From: JAKFWF01 sp963732635
Lineage (GTDB): Bacteria > Pseudomonadota > Alphaproteobacteria > Rhizobiales > Hyphomicrobiaceae
NCBI GenBank assembly: GCA_963732635.1
Contig: CAVTAL010000003.1
Span: 181,451 to 245,450, forward strand
Direction of reading: 5' to 3'
Length of the DNA: 64,000 bases
Of this stretch, positions 26,988 to 35,810 are shown in pieces. The number at the start of each line of letters is the position of its first letter. Position 1 is the stretch's first letter. The notes under the pieces were generated by a model. That model was not told where the DNA came from and did no database searches. It saw only the letters and a list, made by a program, of their open reading frames with translations. A program made the translations under genes and the position numbers.

Positions 26988-28337
26988 GTGGGTCAACGTC
27001 GAATATTCAAGTGTCTGGCGCTGGCCGCTGTGATCGCCACCGTCATCGCTGCCGGCGCCGTGGCACAGCCGGCGGGCTCGGCCGCGAACGCTGCGGAAAA
27101 GAGAGTTGCTGCGCCGGTGCAGGCCGCTGCCGAGCCGGCACCGGGCTGGATCGCGCGTCAGTGGAACACGGTTGCCGGATGGTTCGCGTCTGGCCCCGAG
27201 CGTGGCCGGGCGCCATCAGCCGGCGGTCCTGGCAACGCCCCGCCGCCGCAAGTCACGATCAGCCGCCCGATTACCCGCGAAGTCATTGAATGGGATGAAT
27301 ATACCGGCCGGTTCGATGCGGTCGATACCATCGAGGTCCGCGCCCGGGTCGCCGGCTTCCTCAACGAGGTGCACTTTACCGACGGTCAGTTGGTCAAGAA
27401 GGGCGATCCGCTGTTTTCGATCGACCCCCGGCCGTTCGAGCGCGCGCTGGCGACCGCCAACGCCGAACTTGAGCAGGCACGCACCAAGGTCGAAAGCGCG
27501 ATGAAGGACGTGGCTCGCGGTCGCCCGCTGGTCGATCGCCGGGTCATCTCTGAAAAAGTGTTCGACGATCGCGAGAACCTGAAGCGCGAAGCCGAGGCCG
27601 CAGTGAATGTGGCGGAAGCGAAGGTGCGGACGGCCGAACTCGATCTGTCGTTCACGAAAATCAGCGCGCCGCTCGGCGGGCGCATAGGCCGCAATTTGAT
27701 CTCGGTCGGCAACTACGTCACCGGTGGCGGCGGCGGCAGCGCCTCGCAGACTTTGTTGACGACGATCGTCAGCCAGAACCCGATCCAGTTCTACTTTGAC
27801 GTCAGCGAGAACAACACGATCAAGTACAAGCGACTGGCGACCACCGGGACTTCGACCGTGGGCGTGCCGGGCGCTGCAATTGAGATCGCGTTGCCCGACG
27901 ACAAGGGCTTCCCGCATGTTGGCAAGCTCGATTTCAACGACAACCGGCTCGATGCCACGACAGGCACCTTGCGCATGCGGGCGATCCTCGACAATGCCGC
28001 CGGCCTACTCTCACCGGGCATGTTCGGCCGTGCGCGTATCGCGGGCTCCGCCCCCTACAACGCGATCCTGCTTCCCGATGACTCGGTCGGCACCGATCAG
28101 GCCGCCAAGTATGTAACCGTGGTTGCCGAGGACGGCACCGCGTCGCGCAAGGTGGTGACGCTTGGGCCAATCATCGGCGGCATGCGGGTTGTTCGCACCG
28201 GCCTCGCGCAGGATGACTGGGTGGTGATCAAGGGCCAGCAGCGGGCGCGACCCGGCCAGAAAGTGGCACCCAAACGCGAGCCACTCCAGGTCTCGAACGC
28301 GCCGGCTGATGCGGCCCCGACGACGACACGGCAGTAA
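26988..28337 (+). CDS. RND efflux periplasmic adaptor (membrane fusion protein)
   Basis: A 449-residue periplasmic linker of a tripartite efflux pump. The barrel-sandwich/lipoyl halves are WDEYTGRFDAVDTIEVRARV and LDLSFTKISAPLGGRIG. Between them is a coiled-coil hairpin (ALATANAELEQARTKVESAM and on to VNVAEAKVRTAE), followed by beta-barrel and membrane-proximal domains (GTLRMRAILDNAAGLLSPGM). The N-terminal segment CLALAAVIATVIAAGAVAQ is a signal or anchor. GTG 26988 is preferred because the longer frame from 26556 adds sequence with no family match. The RND pump gene follows 33 bp later. Confidence 0.9.
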   Translation: MGQRRIFKCLALAAVIATVIAAGAVAQPAGSAANAAEKRVAAPVQAAAEPAPGWIARQWNTVAGWFASGPERGRAPSAGGPGNAPPPQVTISRPITREVIEWDEYTGRFDAVDTIEVRARVAGFLNEVHFTDGQLVKKGDPLFSIDPRPFERALATANAELEQARTKVESAMKDVARGRPLVDRRVISEKVFDDRENLKREAEAAVNVAEAKVRTAELDLSFTKISAPLGGRIGRNLISVGNYVTGGGGGSASQTLLTTIVSQNPIQFYFDVSENNTIKYKRLATTGTSTVGVPGAAIEIALPDDKGFPHVGKLDFNDNRLDATTGTLRMRAILDNAAGLLSPGMFGRARIAGSAPYNAILLPDDSVGTDQAAKYVTVVAEDGTASRKVVTLGPIIGGMRVVRTGLAQDDWVVIKGQQRARPGQKVAPKREPLQVSNAPADAAPTTTRQ

Positions 28338-28370
28338 CAGCGGCGCTTCCGCCCGAAGGTAGTTCGCCCC

Positions 28371-31300
28371 ATGAGCTTCAGCCGTTTTTTCATTGTTAGG
28401 CCGATCTTCGCGATCGTGGTGTCGCTGTTCGTGACGATCATTGGCGCGATTGCCTACAACAGCCTCGCCGTGACGCAATTTCCCGAGATCACGCCGCCGA
28501 CCATCTCGGTCTCGGCCAACTACTCCGGCGCCAGTGCCCAGACCGTCGCCGACACCGTCGCTGCCGTCATCGAGCAGGAAGTGAACGGCGTCGACGGCAT
28601 GCTCTACATGTATTCGCAGTCGACCAGCGATGGTTCGATGGGGCTGACGATCACGTTCGAGATCGGCACCGACATCGACAAGGCGCAGGTGCTGGTGCAG
28701 AACCGCGTCGCCTCAGCCGAGCCGCGACTGCCCGACGAAGTGCGCCGCTCCGGCGTTACCGTGCGCAAGAACTCGCCCGACCTGCTGGTGGTTGTGCACC
28801 TCGTCTCACCGGACAAGACCTACGATCAGGTCTATATTTCAAACTACGCGCTGCTCAATGTCCGTGACGTGCTGGCCCGTATCGAGGGTGTCGGCGCTGT
28901 CAACCTGTTCGGCGCCCGCGAATACTCGATGCGGGTTTGGCTCGACCCTGAACGCATCGCCGGTCTTGGACTGACAGCGGAAGAGGTTCTGGCGGCGTTG
29001 CGCGCGCAGAATATCCAGGTCGCCGGTGGGTCGATTGGCGAGCCGCCGATCAAGTCGAGCAACGCTTTCCAGCAGTCCTTGCAGTTGAAGGGGCGGCTCA
29101 AGGAAGCCGGTGAATTCGAGGATATCATCGTCAAGGCCGGCGCTGATGGCCGCGTCGTGCGGCTGAGGGACGTCGGGCGGATCGAATTGGGTGCGCTCAA
29201 CTACACGAGCTACGGCTACCAGGACCGCGATCCGGCGACTGTGGTGGTGCTGACCCAGCAACCGGGGTCTGACGCGCTCAAGACCACCAAGAAAGTTTAT
29301 GAAGCGATGGCGGAACTGGCGAAGTCGTTCCCGAAGGGGCTCGACTACCGCATCCGCTACAACCCGACCGAATTCATTGAAGTTTCGATCCGGGAGCTGA
29401 ATAAAACCATCCTGGAGGCGGTGCTGCTGGTGGTACTGGTGGTGCTGCTATTCCTGCAAACCTGGCGGGCGACGATCATCCCGGTGGTGGCGATTCCGGT
29501 GTCGTTGATCGGGACTTGCGCGATCATGTTGGCGCTCGGATACTCGCTCAATACATTGACGCTGTTCGGCCTGGTGCTGGCGGTGGGGATCGTGGTCGAC
29601 GATGCCATCGTGGTGGTCGAGAACGTCGAGCGCCGGCTGGCGGAAGGCCTGTTGCCGATCGAAGCTGCGCGCGTCACCATGGACGAAGTCGGCTCGGCGC
29701 TGATCGCGATCGCGCTGGTGCTGACGGCGGTGTTCATTCCGACCGCGTTCGTTTCCGGCATTACCGGTCAGTTCTACCGGCAGTTCGCGGTGACGATCGC
29801 GACCGCTACATTGATCTCGGCGTTCGTGTCGCTGACATTGTCGCCAGCGTTGGCCGCGATCCTGTTCAAGCCACATGGCATCGAGCACGGACCGCCGCGC
29901 GTCGGCCTCATCGACATCATCGTCTGGCCGGTGAAGTTCATCTTCCGGATTTTCAACCTCGCTTTCGGCGCGCTTGAGCGCGGTTATGCAGTGCTCGTGC
30001 GCGGACTAATCCGGATTTCGGCACTCATGCTGCTGATCTACGCCGGCCTGATCGGTCTTGCCGTATGGCTCGTCATGCATACGGCGACCGGATTTATTCC
30101 CGCCCTTGATCGCGGCATCGTCATTGTGTCGCTGGAGCTGCCAGCTGGCGCGTCGCTCGATCGCACCAACGAGGTGATGCGGCGCGCCAACGAGATCATA
30201 CTTTCAACGCCGGGCTACGCCTATTCGTCGGGCTTTGCCGGTCGCTCGGGCGCAACCTTCACCAATGCGTCAAACGCGGCGGCGGTGTTCTGCGTGCTCG
30301 ATGATTTTGAGGTGCGCGCGAAGAAGGGGCAGACCGTACAGAAGCTCGCCGCCGACCTGCGCCAGCGCCTGGGCGCGATCCAGGAAGCGCAGGCGCTGGT
30401 ATTCGTGCCGCCGCCGGTGCGCGGTGTCGGTGCCGCGGCCGGCTTCTCGCTGCGACTGCAGGATCGCGCCGGTGTAGGCTCGGCGGAGTTTTCGCGCATT
30501 GCCAACGAGTTCATCCGCACGCTCAATACCACGCCGGGGCTGACCAATGCCTTCACCACATTCCAGGCTCTGACGCCGCAGATTTTCGTCGATGTCGATC
30601 GCAGCAAGGCGCAGATGCTGCGGGTGCCGCTGAATAATGTGTTCGAGGCGCTGCGGATCTATATGGGTTCGGCCTACGTCAATGACTTCAACATGTTCGG
30701 GCGCACCTACCGGGTCACGGCCCAGGCCGACGGCAATTTCCGGCTGGATGCCGAGAACGTATCCCGCATCAAGGTTCGCAATGCCGACGGACAGATGGTG
30801 CCGCTCGGTTCGCTCGTGACCTTCAAGGAAATTGCTGGCCCCAATCGCGTGCCACGCTACAACCTGTTCCCGACCGTCGAGATAAACGGAGCGGGTGCAG
30901 CCGGAGTGTCGTCGGGAGAGGCGCTCGAATTGGTGGCTCGGGTGGCCGCAAGCTCACTGCCGGAAGGCATCGGCTATGAATGGACCGACTTGTCGTTTCA
31001 GGAAAAGCGCGCCGGCCGTACCGGCTATTACATCTTCGCCTTGTCGGTGCTGTTCGTGTTCCTGGCGCTCGCCGCGCAGTACGAGAGTTGGTCGTTGCCC
31101 TTGTCAATCATGCTGATCGTGCCGATGTGCCTGCTGTCGGCGGTGTTCGGCGTTTGGCTGCACGGGCTCGATATCAACATTCTCACCCAGATCGGTTTCG
31201 TCGTGTTGATTGGCTTGGCGGCGAAGAACGCCATCTTGATCGTTGAATTCGCGCGACAATTGGAGGACCAGGGGATCGATCTCGTCACGTCGGCGGTCGA

Positions 31301-31577
31301 AGCATCGCGGCTGCGCCTGCGACCGATCCTGATGACGTCGCTCGCCTTCACACTGGGCGTGGTGCCGCTCTATATCGCCGTCGGCGCCGGTGCGGAACTG
31401 CGGATTGCGCTTGGCACGGCGGTGTTCTGGGGCATGATTGGCGTGACGTTGTTCGGCCTGCTGTTCACGCCGGTGTTCTACGTAGTGATCCGCCGTTTCG
31501 CGAGCCGCAAGTCGCGCGATAGTGCGGCGATGCCACCGTCGATCGATGCCGGTGCGCGCCCCGTGCCAGCGGAGTGA
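28371..31577 (+). CDS. RND multidrug efflux inner-membrane pump (HAE1 family)
   Basis: A 1068-residue trimeric proton-drug antiporter, AcrB/MexB-like. The N-terminus FFIVRPIFAIVVSLFVTIIG is TM1; the TM4 proton-relay Asp pair is in GIVVDDAIVVVENVERRLAE; TM2/TM7 boundaries and two large periplasmic loops are in register. The C-terminal half has GFVVLIGLAAKNAILIVEFA in TM10. Length is normal. The upstream adaptor is in the same operon. No outer-membrane TolC partner or local regulator is seen, so the pump probably borrows a channel encoded elsewhere. Confidence 0.95.
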   Translation: MSFSRFFIVRPIFAIVVSLFVTIIGAIAYNSLAVTQFPEITPPTISVSANYSGASAQTVADTVAAVIEQEVNGVDGMLYMYSQSTSDGSMGLTITFEIGTDIDKAQVLVQNRVASAEPRLPDEVRRSGVTVRKNSPDLLVVVHLVSPDKTYDQVYISNYALLNVRDVLARIEGVGAVNLFGAREYSMRVWLDPERIAGLGLTAEEVLAALRAQNIQVAGGSIGEPPIKSSNAFQQSLQLKGRLKEAGEFEDIIVKAGADGRVVRLRDVGRIELGALNYTSYGYQDRDPATVVVLTQQPGSDALKTTKKVYEAMAELAKSFPKGLDYRIRYNPTEFIEVSIRELNKTILEAVLLVVLVVLLFLQTWRATIIPVVAIPVSLIGTCAIMLALGYSLNTLTLFGLVLAVGIVVDDAIVVVENVERRLAEGLLPIEAARVTMDEVGSALIAIALVLTAVFIPTAFVSGITGQFYRQFAVTIATATLISAFVSLTLSPALAAILFKPHGIEHGPPRVGLIDIIVWPVKFIFRIFNLAFGALERGYAVLVRGLIRISALMLLIYAGLIGLAVWLVMHTATGFIPALDRGIVIVSLELPAGASLDRTNEVMRRANEIILSTPGYAYSSGFAGRSGATFTNASNAAAVFCVLDDFEVRAKKGQTVQKLAADLRQRLGAIQEAQALVFVPPPVRGVGAAAGFSLRLQDRAGVGSAEFSRIANEFIRTLNTTPGLTNAFTTFQALTPQIFVDVDRSKAQMLRVPLNNVFEALRIYMGSAYVNDFNMFGRTYRVTAQADGNFRLDAENVSRIKVRNADGQMVPLGSLVTFKEIAGPNRVPRYNLFPTVEINGAGAAGVSSGEALELVARVAASSLPEGIGYEWTDLSFQEKRAGRTGYYIFALSVLFVFLALAAQYESWSLPLSIMLIVPMCLLSAVFGVWLHGLDINILTQIGFVVLIGLAAKNAILIVEFARQLEDQGIDLVTSAVEASRLRLRPILMTSLAFTLGVVPLYIAVGAGAELRIALGTAVFWGMIGVTLFGLLFTPVFYVVIRRFASRKSRDSAAMPPSIDAGARPVPAE

Positions 31578-32365
31578 ACAAGCTCATGCTGAAGAAATTT
31601 CGCGACGCCGGCCTCTTGTGGCCGACGGTGTTCACTGCGCTGGCGTTGTTGGTCCTGCTCGGACTCGGCACGTGGCAGTGGAACCGGAAGGCCTGGAAGG
31701 AGGACGTGATCGCGACCATCGCGACGCGCTCGAAGGCAGCGCCGATCGATGCGCGGGCCTGGGCGGGCCTGACCTGCGGGCCGATCGAAAAGGTAGGTCT
31801 TGCGCGATCCTGTGAATATACCGCCGTGAAGCTGACCGGCGCGTTTGATCATGCGCGCGAACGGCACGTCTATGCCGGCATCGCCAAGCCTACAGGCGGC
31901 GGCATAGGCGGCCAGGGCTACTGGATCATGACGCCAATGCGCATCGCTGACACGGGTGAAACGATTGCCGTCAGCCGCGGTTTCGTGCCTGAGACGATGA
32001 AGGATCAGGCGCAGCGTGCCAGTGGCCAGAACGAGGGCGAGACGACGATCATCGGGCTTGTTCGCGAGGCCGAGCCGCGCGCGACGTTCACCGGCGCCAA
32101 CGACCCTGCCAAGAACATCTGGTATCTCCGCAATCCGCGCGAGTTGTTCACCGGCGCTGGCGGTGCGATTTCCCGTCCCGATTTCCATGTCGATCTGCTA
32201 TCGCCGACGCCAGCCGGTGGCCTGCCGGCGCCGACCGCCGGCCGCATCGACATCCCCAACCGGCATCTCGAATACGCGATCACTTGGTGGGGCCTGGCCG
32301 CCACCCTGCTCGGTGTTTTCGCGGCCTTCGCGGCCGGTCGCCTCAAATCAGTGCCAAAGGCTTGA
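31574..32365 (+). CDS. SURF1 family protein
   Basis: A 263-residue inner-membrane protein (GTG 31574; ATG 31586 would drop 4 residues). SURF1 assists heme a insertion into cytochrome c oxidase subunit I. The two flanking membrane segments (WPTVFTALALLVLLGLGTWQ near residues 17-36 and WWGLAATLLGVFAAFAAGRL at the C-terminus) and the intermediate ISRGFVPE/ENIWYLRNP-like blocks are typical. The start overlaps the RND gene stop. thrC, M16 peptidase and GNAT genes follow, a conserved order in Bradyrhizobium-like genomes, although the DUF983 gene usual in that cluster is 28 kb away. Confidence 0.9.
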   Translation: MNKLMLKKFRDAGLLWPTVFTALALLVLLGLGTWQWNRKAWKEDVIATIATRSKAAPIDARAWAGLTCGPIEKVGLARSCEYTAVKLTGAFDHARERHVYAGIAKPTGGGIGGQGYWIMTPMRIADTGETIAVSRGFVPETMKDQAQRASGQNEGETTIIGLVREAEPRATFTGANDPAKNIWYLRNPRELFTGAGGAISRPDFHVDLLSPTPAGGLPAPTAGRIDIPNRHLEYAITWWGLAATLLGVFAAFAAGRLKSVPKA

Positions 32366-32476
32366 ATACAAAACTGTAAACTAAGGTCGCTACGCGGCGT
32401 TCGTTGCTTGTTCCGGGCAGCGCGGCGGACTAGTCTCGACGCTGCAGGATTGCGGATCACGAAGCAGGATTTTCCT

Positions 32477-33886
32477 TTGCGATACATCTCGACGCGCGGC
32501 TTGGCGCCGGCCCTTGGATTTGAGGACGTGATGCTGGCGGGCCTCGCCCGCGACGGCGGACTCTATGTGCCCGAGACGTGGCCGCAGCTCTCGCGCGAGA
32601 CGATCGCGGGGTTTGCTGGCCGGCCATTCCACGAAGTTGCGGTCGAGGTGATCGAGCCGTTCACCGGTGGTGCCATCGCGCGCGCCGACCTCGCCGCCAT
32701 GGCCAAGGATGCCTATGCCACGTTCGGCCATGCGGCGGTGACGCCATTGGTCCAGATTGGCCCTGATACCTGGGTGCTGGAGCTGTTCCATGGCCCGACG
32801 CTGGCGTTCAAGGACGTGGCGATGCAACTGCTCGCCCGGCTGATGGATCACGTGCTGTCGAAGCGCGGCGAACGGGCGACCATTGTCGGCGCCACTTCCG
32901 GCGATACCGGCGGCGCTGCGATCGAGGCCTTCCGGGGCTCGAAGCGTGTTGACGTGGTGATCCTGTTCCCGGATGGCCGGGTCTCAGACGTGCAACGCCG
33001 GATGATGACTACGGCGACCGAGGACAACGTCCATGGTCTCGCCATCAAGGGCACATTTGACGACTGCCAGGCGCTGCTGAAGGGTATGTTCAATCACCAT
33101 GCCTTTCGCGATCAGGTGCGGCTGTCCGGCGTCAATTCGATCAACTGGGCCCGTATCGTCGCCCAGGTGACGTACTATTTCGTCGCTGCCTCGGCACTGG
33201 GCGCGCCACATCGCAAGGTGTCATTCGTGGTCCCGACCGGCAATTTCGGCGACATTCTCGCTGGCTATGTCGCCAAGCGAATGGGATTGCCGATCGAGCA
33301 GCTCGTGATCGCCGCCAACAGTAACGACATCCTGGTTCGCGCGGTCGACACCGGCATCTATGAAACGCTTGGCGTGCATGCGACCACGTCGCCGTCGATG
33401 GACATCCAGGTGTCGTCGAATTTCGAGCGCTACCTGTTCGAGGCGTCGGGTCGCGATGCGGCGCAGATCCGCAATCAGATGGCGAGCCTTGGCCAGTCGG
33501 GCCGGTTCGAGGTTGGTGCCGCGGCGGCTCCATTGAAGGCCGAGTTCGCGGCGGCGGCCGCATCCGAAGCCGATGTGGCGGACGCGATCAAACGGACGAT
33601 TGCGGCCAGCGGCTACGTCGCCGACCCGCATACCGCCTGCGGCCTCGTCGCCGCCGAACGCACGCGAGCCAGTCGTCGCGGCGCCACGGTGGTGCTGTCG
33701 ACCGCCCATCCCGCCAAGTTCCCGGACTCCATGCGGCAAATTACCGGCGTCCACCCGCCTTTGCCTGTACGTCTTTCGGGGCTGATGAGCGCACCCGAGC
33801 GTTTCGACGTGCTGCCGAACGACGCTTCGGCGGTTGAAGCATATGTGCTGGCGCGTGCGCGCGCCGTCCGTCTGGGGGCTGCATGA
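32477..33886 (+). CDS. thrC: threonine synthase
   Basis: A 469-residue PLP enzyme converting O-phosphohomoserine to threonine. It begins with the family signature RYISTRGLAPALGFEDVMLA. The PLP-lysine block is LELFHGPTLAFKDVAMQLL, the phosphate-binding loop is GATSGDTGGAAIEAF, and VVPTGNFGDILAGYVAK is the later conserved segment. The start is TTG 32477, because homologues begin at this methionine position and AGGAT lies 6-7 nt upstream; the frame is open upstream without a match. It overlaps the M16 peptidase start (ATGA). Confidence 0.95.
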   Translation: MRYISTRGLAPALGFEDVMLAGLARDGGLYVPETWPQLSRETIAGFAGRPFHEVAVEVIEPFTGGAIARADLAAMAKDAYATFGHAAVTPLVQIGPDTWVLELFHGPTLAFKDVAMQLLARLMDHVLSKRGERATIVGATSGDTGGAAIEAFRGSKRVDVVILFPDGRVSDVQRRMMTTATEDNVHGLAIKGTFDDCQALLKGMFNHHAFRDQVRLSGVNSINWARIVAQVTYYFVAASALGAPHRKVSFVVPTGNFGDILAGYVAKRMGLPIEQLVIAANSNDILVRAVDTGIYETLGVHATTSPSMDIQVSSNFERYLFEASGRDAAQIRNQMASLGQSGRFEVGAAAAPLKAEFAAAAASEADVADAIKRTIAASGYVADPHTACGLVAAERTRASRRGATVVLSTAHPAKFPDSMRQITGVHPPLPVRLSGLMSAPERFDVLPNDASAVEAYVLARARAVRLGAA

Positions 33887-35187
33887 AGTTGCCGAATGGC
33901 ACCAAACTAACGACACTCCCGAACGGTATTCGGGTGGTCACCCACCACATGCCGCATCTGGAAACGATTGCGCTCGGTGTCTGGGTCGCGACCGGCGCCC
34001 GGCACGAGCGCGAAGGCGAGCAGGGAATTTCGCATCTACTTGAGCATATGGCGTTCAAGGGCACCACGAAGCGCAATGCCCGCGCCATCGCCGAGGAGAT
34101 CGAGCAGGTCGGCGGCGATCTCAACGCGGCCACCAGTCTTGAGACCACAGCCTATTACGCGCGCATCATGAAGGGCGACGAGGGGCTGGCGCTTGAGATC
34201 CTGGCCGACATCCTCCAGCACAGCCAGTATGCGCCAGATGATCTGGTGCGCGAGAAGGAAGTGATCCTGCAGGAGATCGCCGGGATCAAGGACAGCCCCG
34301 AGGAACTCGCCTACGATCTGATCCAGGAGGCGGCATTTCCCGCTCAGCCGATCGGCCGGCCGATCATCGGCACGCCCGAAAGCGTGAACGCGATCACCGC
34401 TGACCATCTGCGCTCATTTCTCGACCGGCACTATCAGGGCCCGCAGTTGGTGATTTCGGCGGCCGGCGCCGTCGACCACGCGACGATCACCCGTCACGTT
34501 GAGGCCCTATTTGGTTCGCTGAATGCCAAGGCGCACGAGCCGGGCCAGGTGGCAGCCTACAAGGGGGGCATGCGTCATTCGATGAAATCCTTCGAGCAGA
34601 GCCATCTGCTCGCCGGATTCTTGGGGCCCTCCTATCGGGATCCGGCATTTCACACCGCTCAGGTGCTGTCGGGGGTGCTGGGTGGCGGAATGTCTTCGCG
34701 CTTGTTTCAGGAGGCGAGGGAAAATCGTGGACTGTGCTATTCGATCTACTCGTCCGCCTGGGGCCTCGGCGATACCGGAATGCTCGCCATTCACGCCGCC
34801 ACCGGGGTCGAGATGATGGCCGAATTGATTGGCGTCGTCAGTGCGGAATTGGCCGGAATGGCGGCGTCCGTCGTGCCGGAGCGCGAGGTGGCGCGCGCCA
34901 AGGCGCAGCTCAAGGCGGGCCTGCTGATGGGTCTTGAGAGCTGTTCTGCACGCGCGGAGCAGATGGCACGTCAACTGTTGGTCGCCGGCCGCCTTATCCC
35001 GGTCGAGGAGATTATCGCCCGGGTCGATGACGTGACGCCGGAAAAAGTCCGCGCACTCATGGAGCGCACGCTGCTTGGCGCGCCGCCGGCGATCGCCGTA
35101 GTCGGTGCGGGCAAGCGTTCGCGACGGTTCGCTGAAGCAGCCGGCCGCATCGGCAGCGGCCCGGCGCTTGAGCGTGCAGCAGTATAA
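33883..35187 (+). CDS. M16 family zinc peptidase
   Basis: A 434-residue pitrilysin-type metalloprotease related to mitochondrial processing peptidase beta. The inverted zinc motif HxxEH occurs in EGISHLLEHMAFKGTTKRN-like sequence near residue 50, with the downstream zinc glutamate region (TSLETTAYYARIMKGDE). The C-terminal domain has the GGGMSSRLFQEARENRGLCYS block. It is translationally coupled to thrC and lies 17 bp before the acetyltransferase gene. It likely degrades peptides in the cytoplasm. Confidence 0.93.
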   Translation: MKLPNGTKLTTLPNGIRVVTHHMPHLETIALGVWVATGARHEREGEQGISHLLEHMAFKGTTKRNARAIAEEIEQVGGDLNAATSLETTAYYARIMKGDEGLALEILADILQHSQYAPDDLVREKEVILQEIAGIKDSPEELAYDLIQEAAFPAQPIGRPIIGTPESVNAITADHLRSFLDRHYQGPQLVISAAGAVDHATITRHVEALFGSLNAKAHEPGQVAAYKGGMRHSMKSFEQSHLLAGFLGPSYRDPAFHTAQVLSGVLGGGMSSRLFQEARENRGLCYSIYSSAWGLGDTGMLAIHAATGVEMMAELIGVVSAELAGMAASVVPEREVARAKAQLKAGLLMGLESCSARAEQMARQLLVAGRLIPVEEIIARVDDVTPEKVRALMERTLLGAPPAIAVVGAGKRSRRFAEAAGRIGSGPALERAAV

Positions 35188-35204
35188 CGGAGCGATCGGC
35201 GAGC

Positions 35205-35810
35205 ATGGCCTTTCTGCGCAGTGGCTTGATCAGCGATTTTCAGCCTTTCGTCCAGGCCCAGGGGGTGCACATGCGCACGCCGGTGATGGGCGATTATGGG
35301 GCATGGGCCGAATTGCGCAATCGCAGCCGCGATCATCTGGAGCCGTGGGAGCCGCAATGGTCGCGCGAGGAATTATCGCGAACATCTTATCGTCGCCGGC
35401 TGCGCCACTACCATCGCGAAATGAAGGACGATCTAGGCTATGCCTTCTTCATTTTCCGCGACGGTGACGGTGCGCTGCTCGGCGGCCTCACTCTCAGTAA
35501 CATCAGGCGGGGGGTCACGCAGGCTGTTTCGCTCGGGTACTGGATGGGGGCGCCATATTCCCGGCAAGGCCACATGACCCGCGCGGTCGCCGGTATTTCA
35601 TGGTTCGTGTTCGATGAACTCAATCTGCATCGACTGGAAGCCGCCTGCCTGCCGCACAATGTCGGTTCGGTTGGAGTTTTGCGCAACAATGGCTTCGCGC
35701 ACGAGGGGCTGGCCCGGCGATATTTGAAGATCGATGGTCAATGGCGCGACCATCTACTGTTTGCGCTACTGACGGATGACCCGCGCCCGCCGCGAGGTGC
35801 CACCCGATGA
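35205..35810 (+). CDS. GNAT N-acetyltransferase, RimJ/RimL-like
   Basis: A 201-residue acetyltransferase of the RimJ class (protein N-terminal, e.g. ribosomal protein S5). Signature regions are RTPVMGDYGAWAELRNRSRD near residue 24, GGLTLSNIRRGVTQAVSLGY (acetyl-CoA beta-strands), SRQGHMTRAVAGISWFVFD and NVGSVGVLRNNGFAHEGLAR. It sits between the M16 peptidase and the c-di-GMP protein, with whose gene it overlaps by 4 bp. The natural substrate is not inferable. Confidence 0.9.
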   Translation: MAFLRSGLISDFQPFVQAQGVHMRTPVMGDYGAWAELRNRSRDHLEPWEPQWSREELSRTSYRRRLRHYHREMKDDLGYAFFIFRDGDGALLGGLTLSNIRRGVTQAVSLGYWMGAPYSRQGHMTRAVAGISWFVFDELNLHRLEAACLPHNVGSVGVLRNNGFAHEGLARRYLKIDGQWRDHLLFALLTDDPRPPRGATR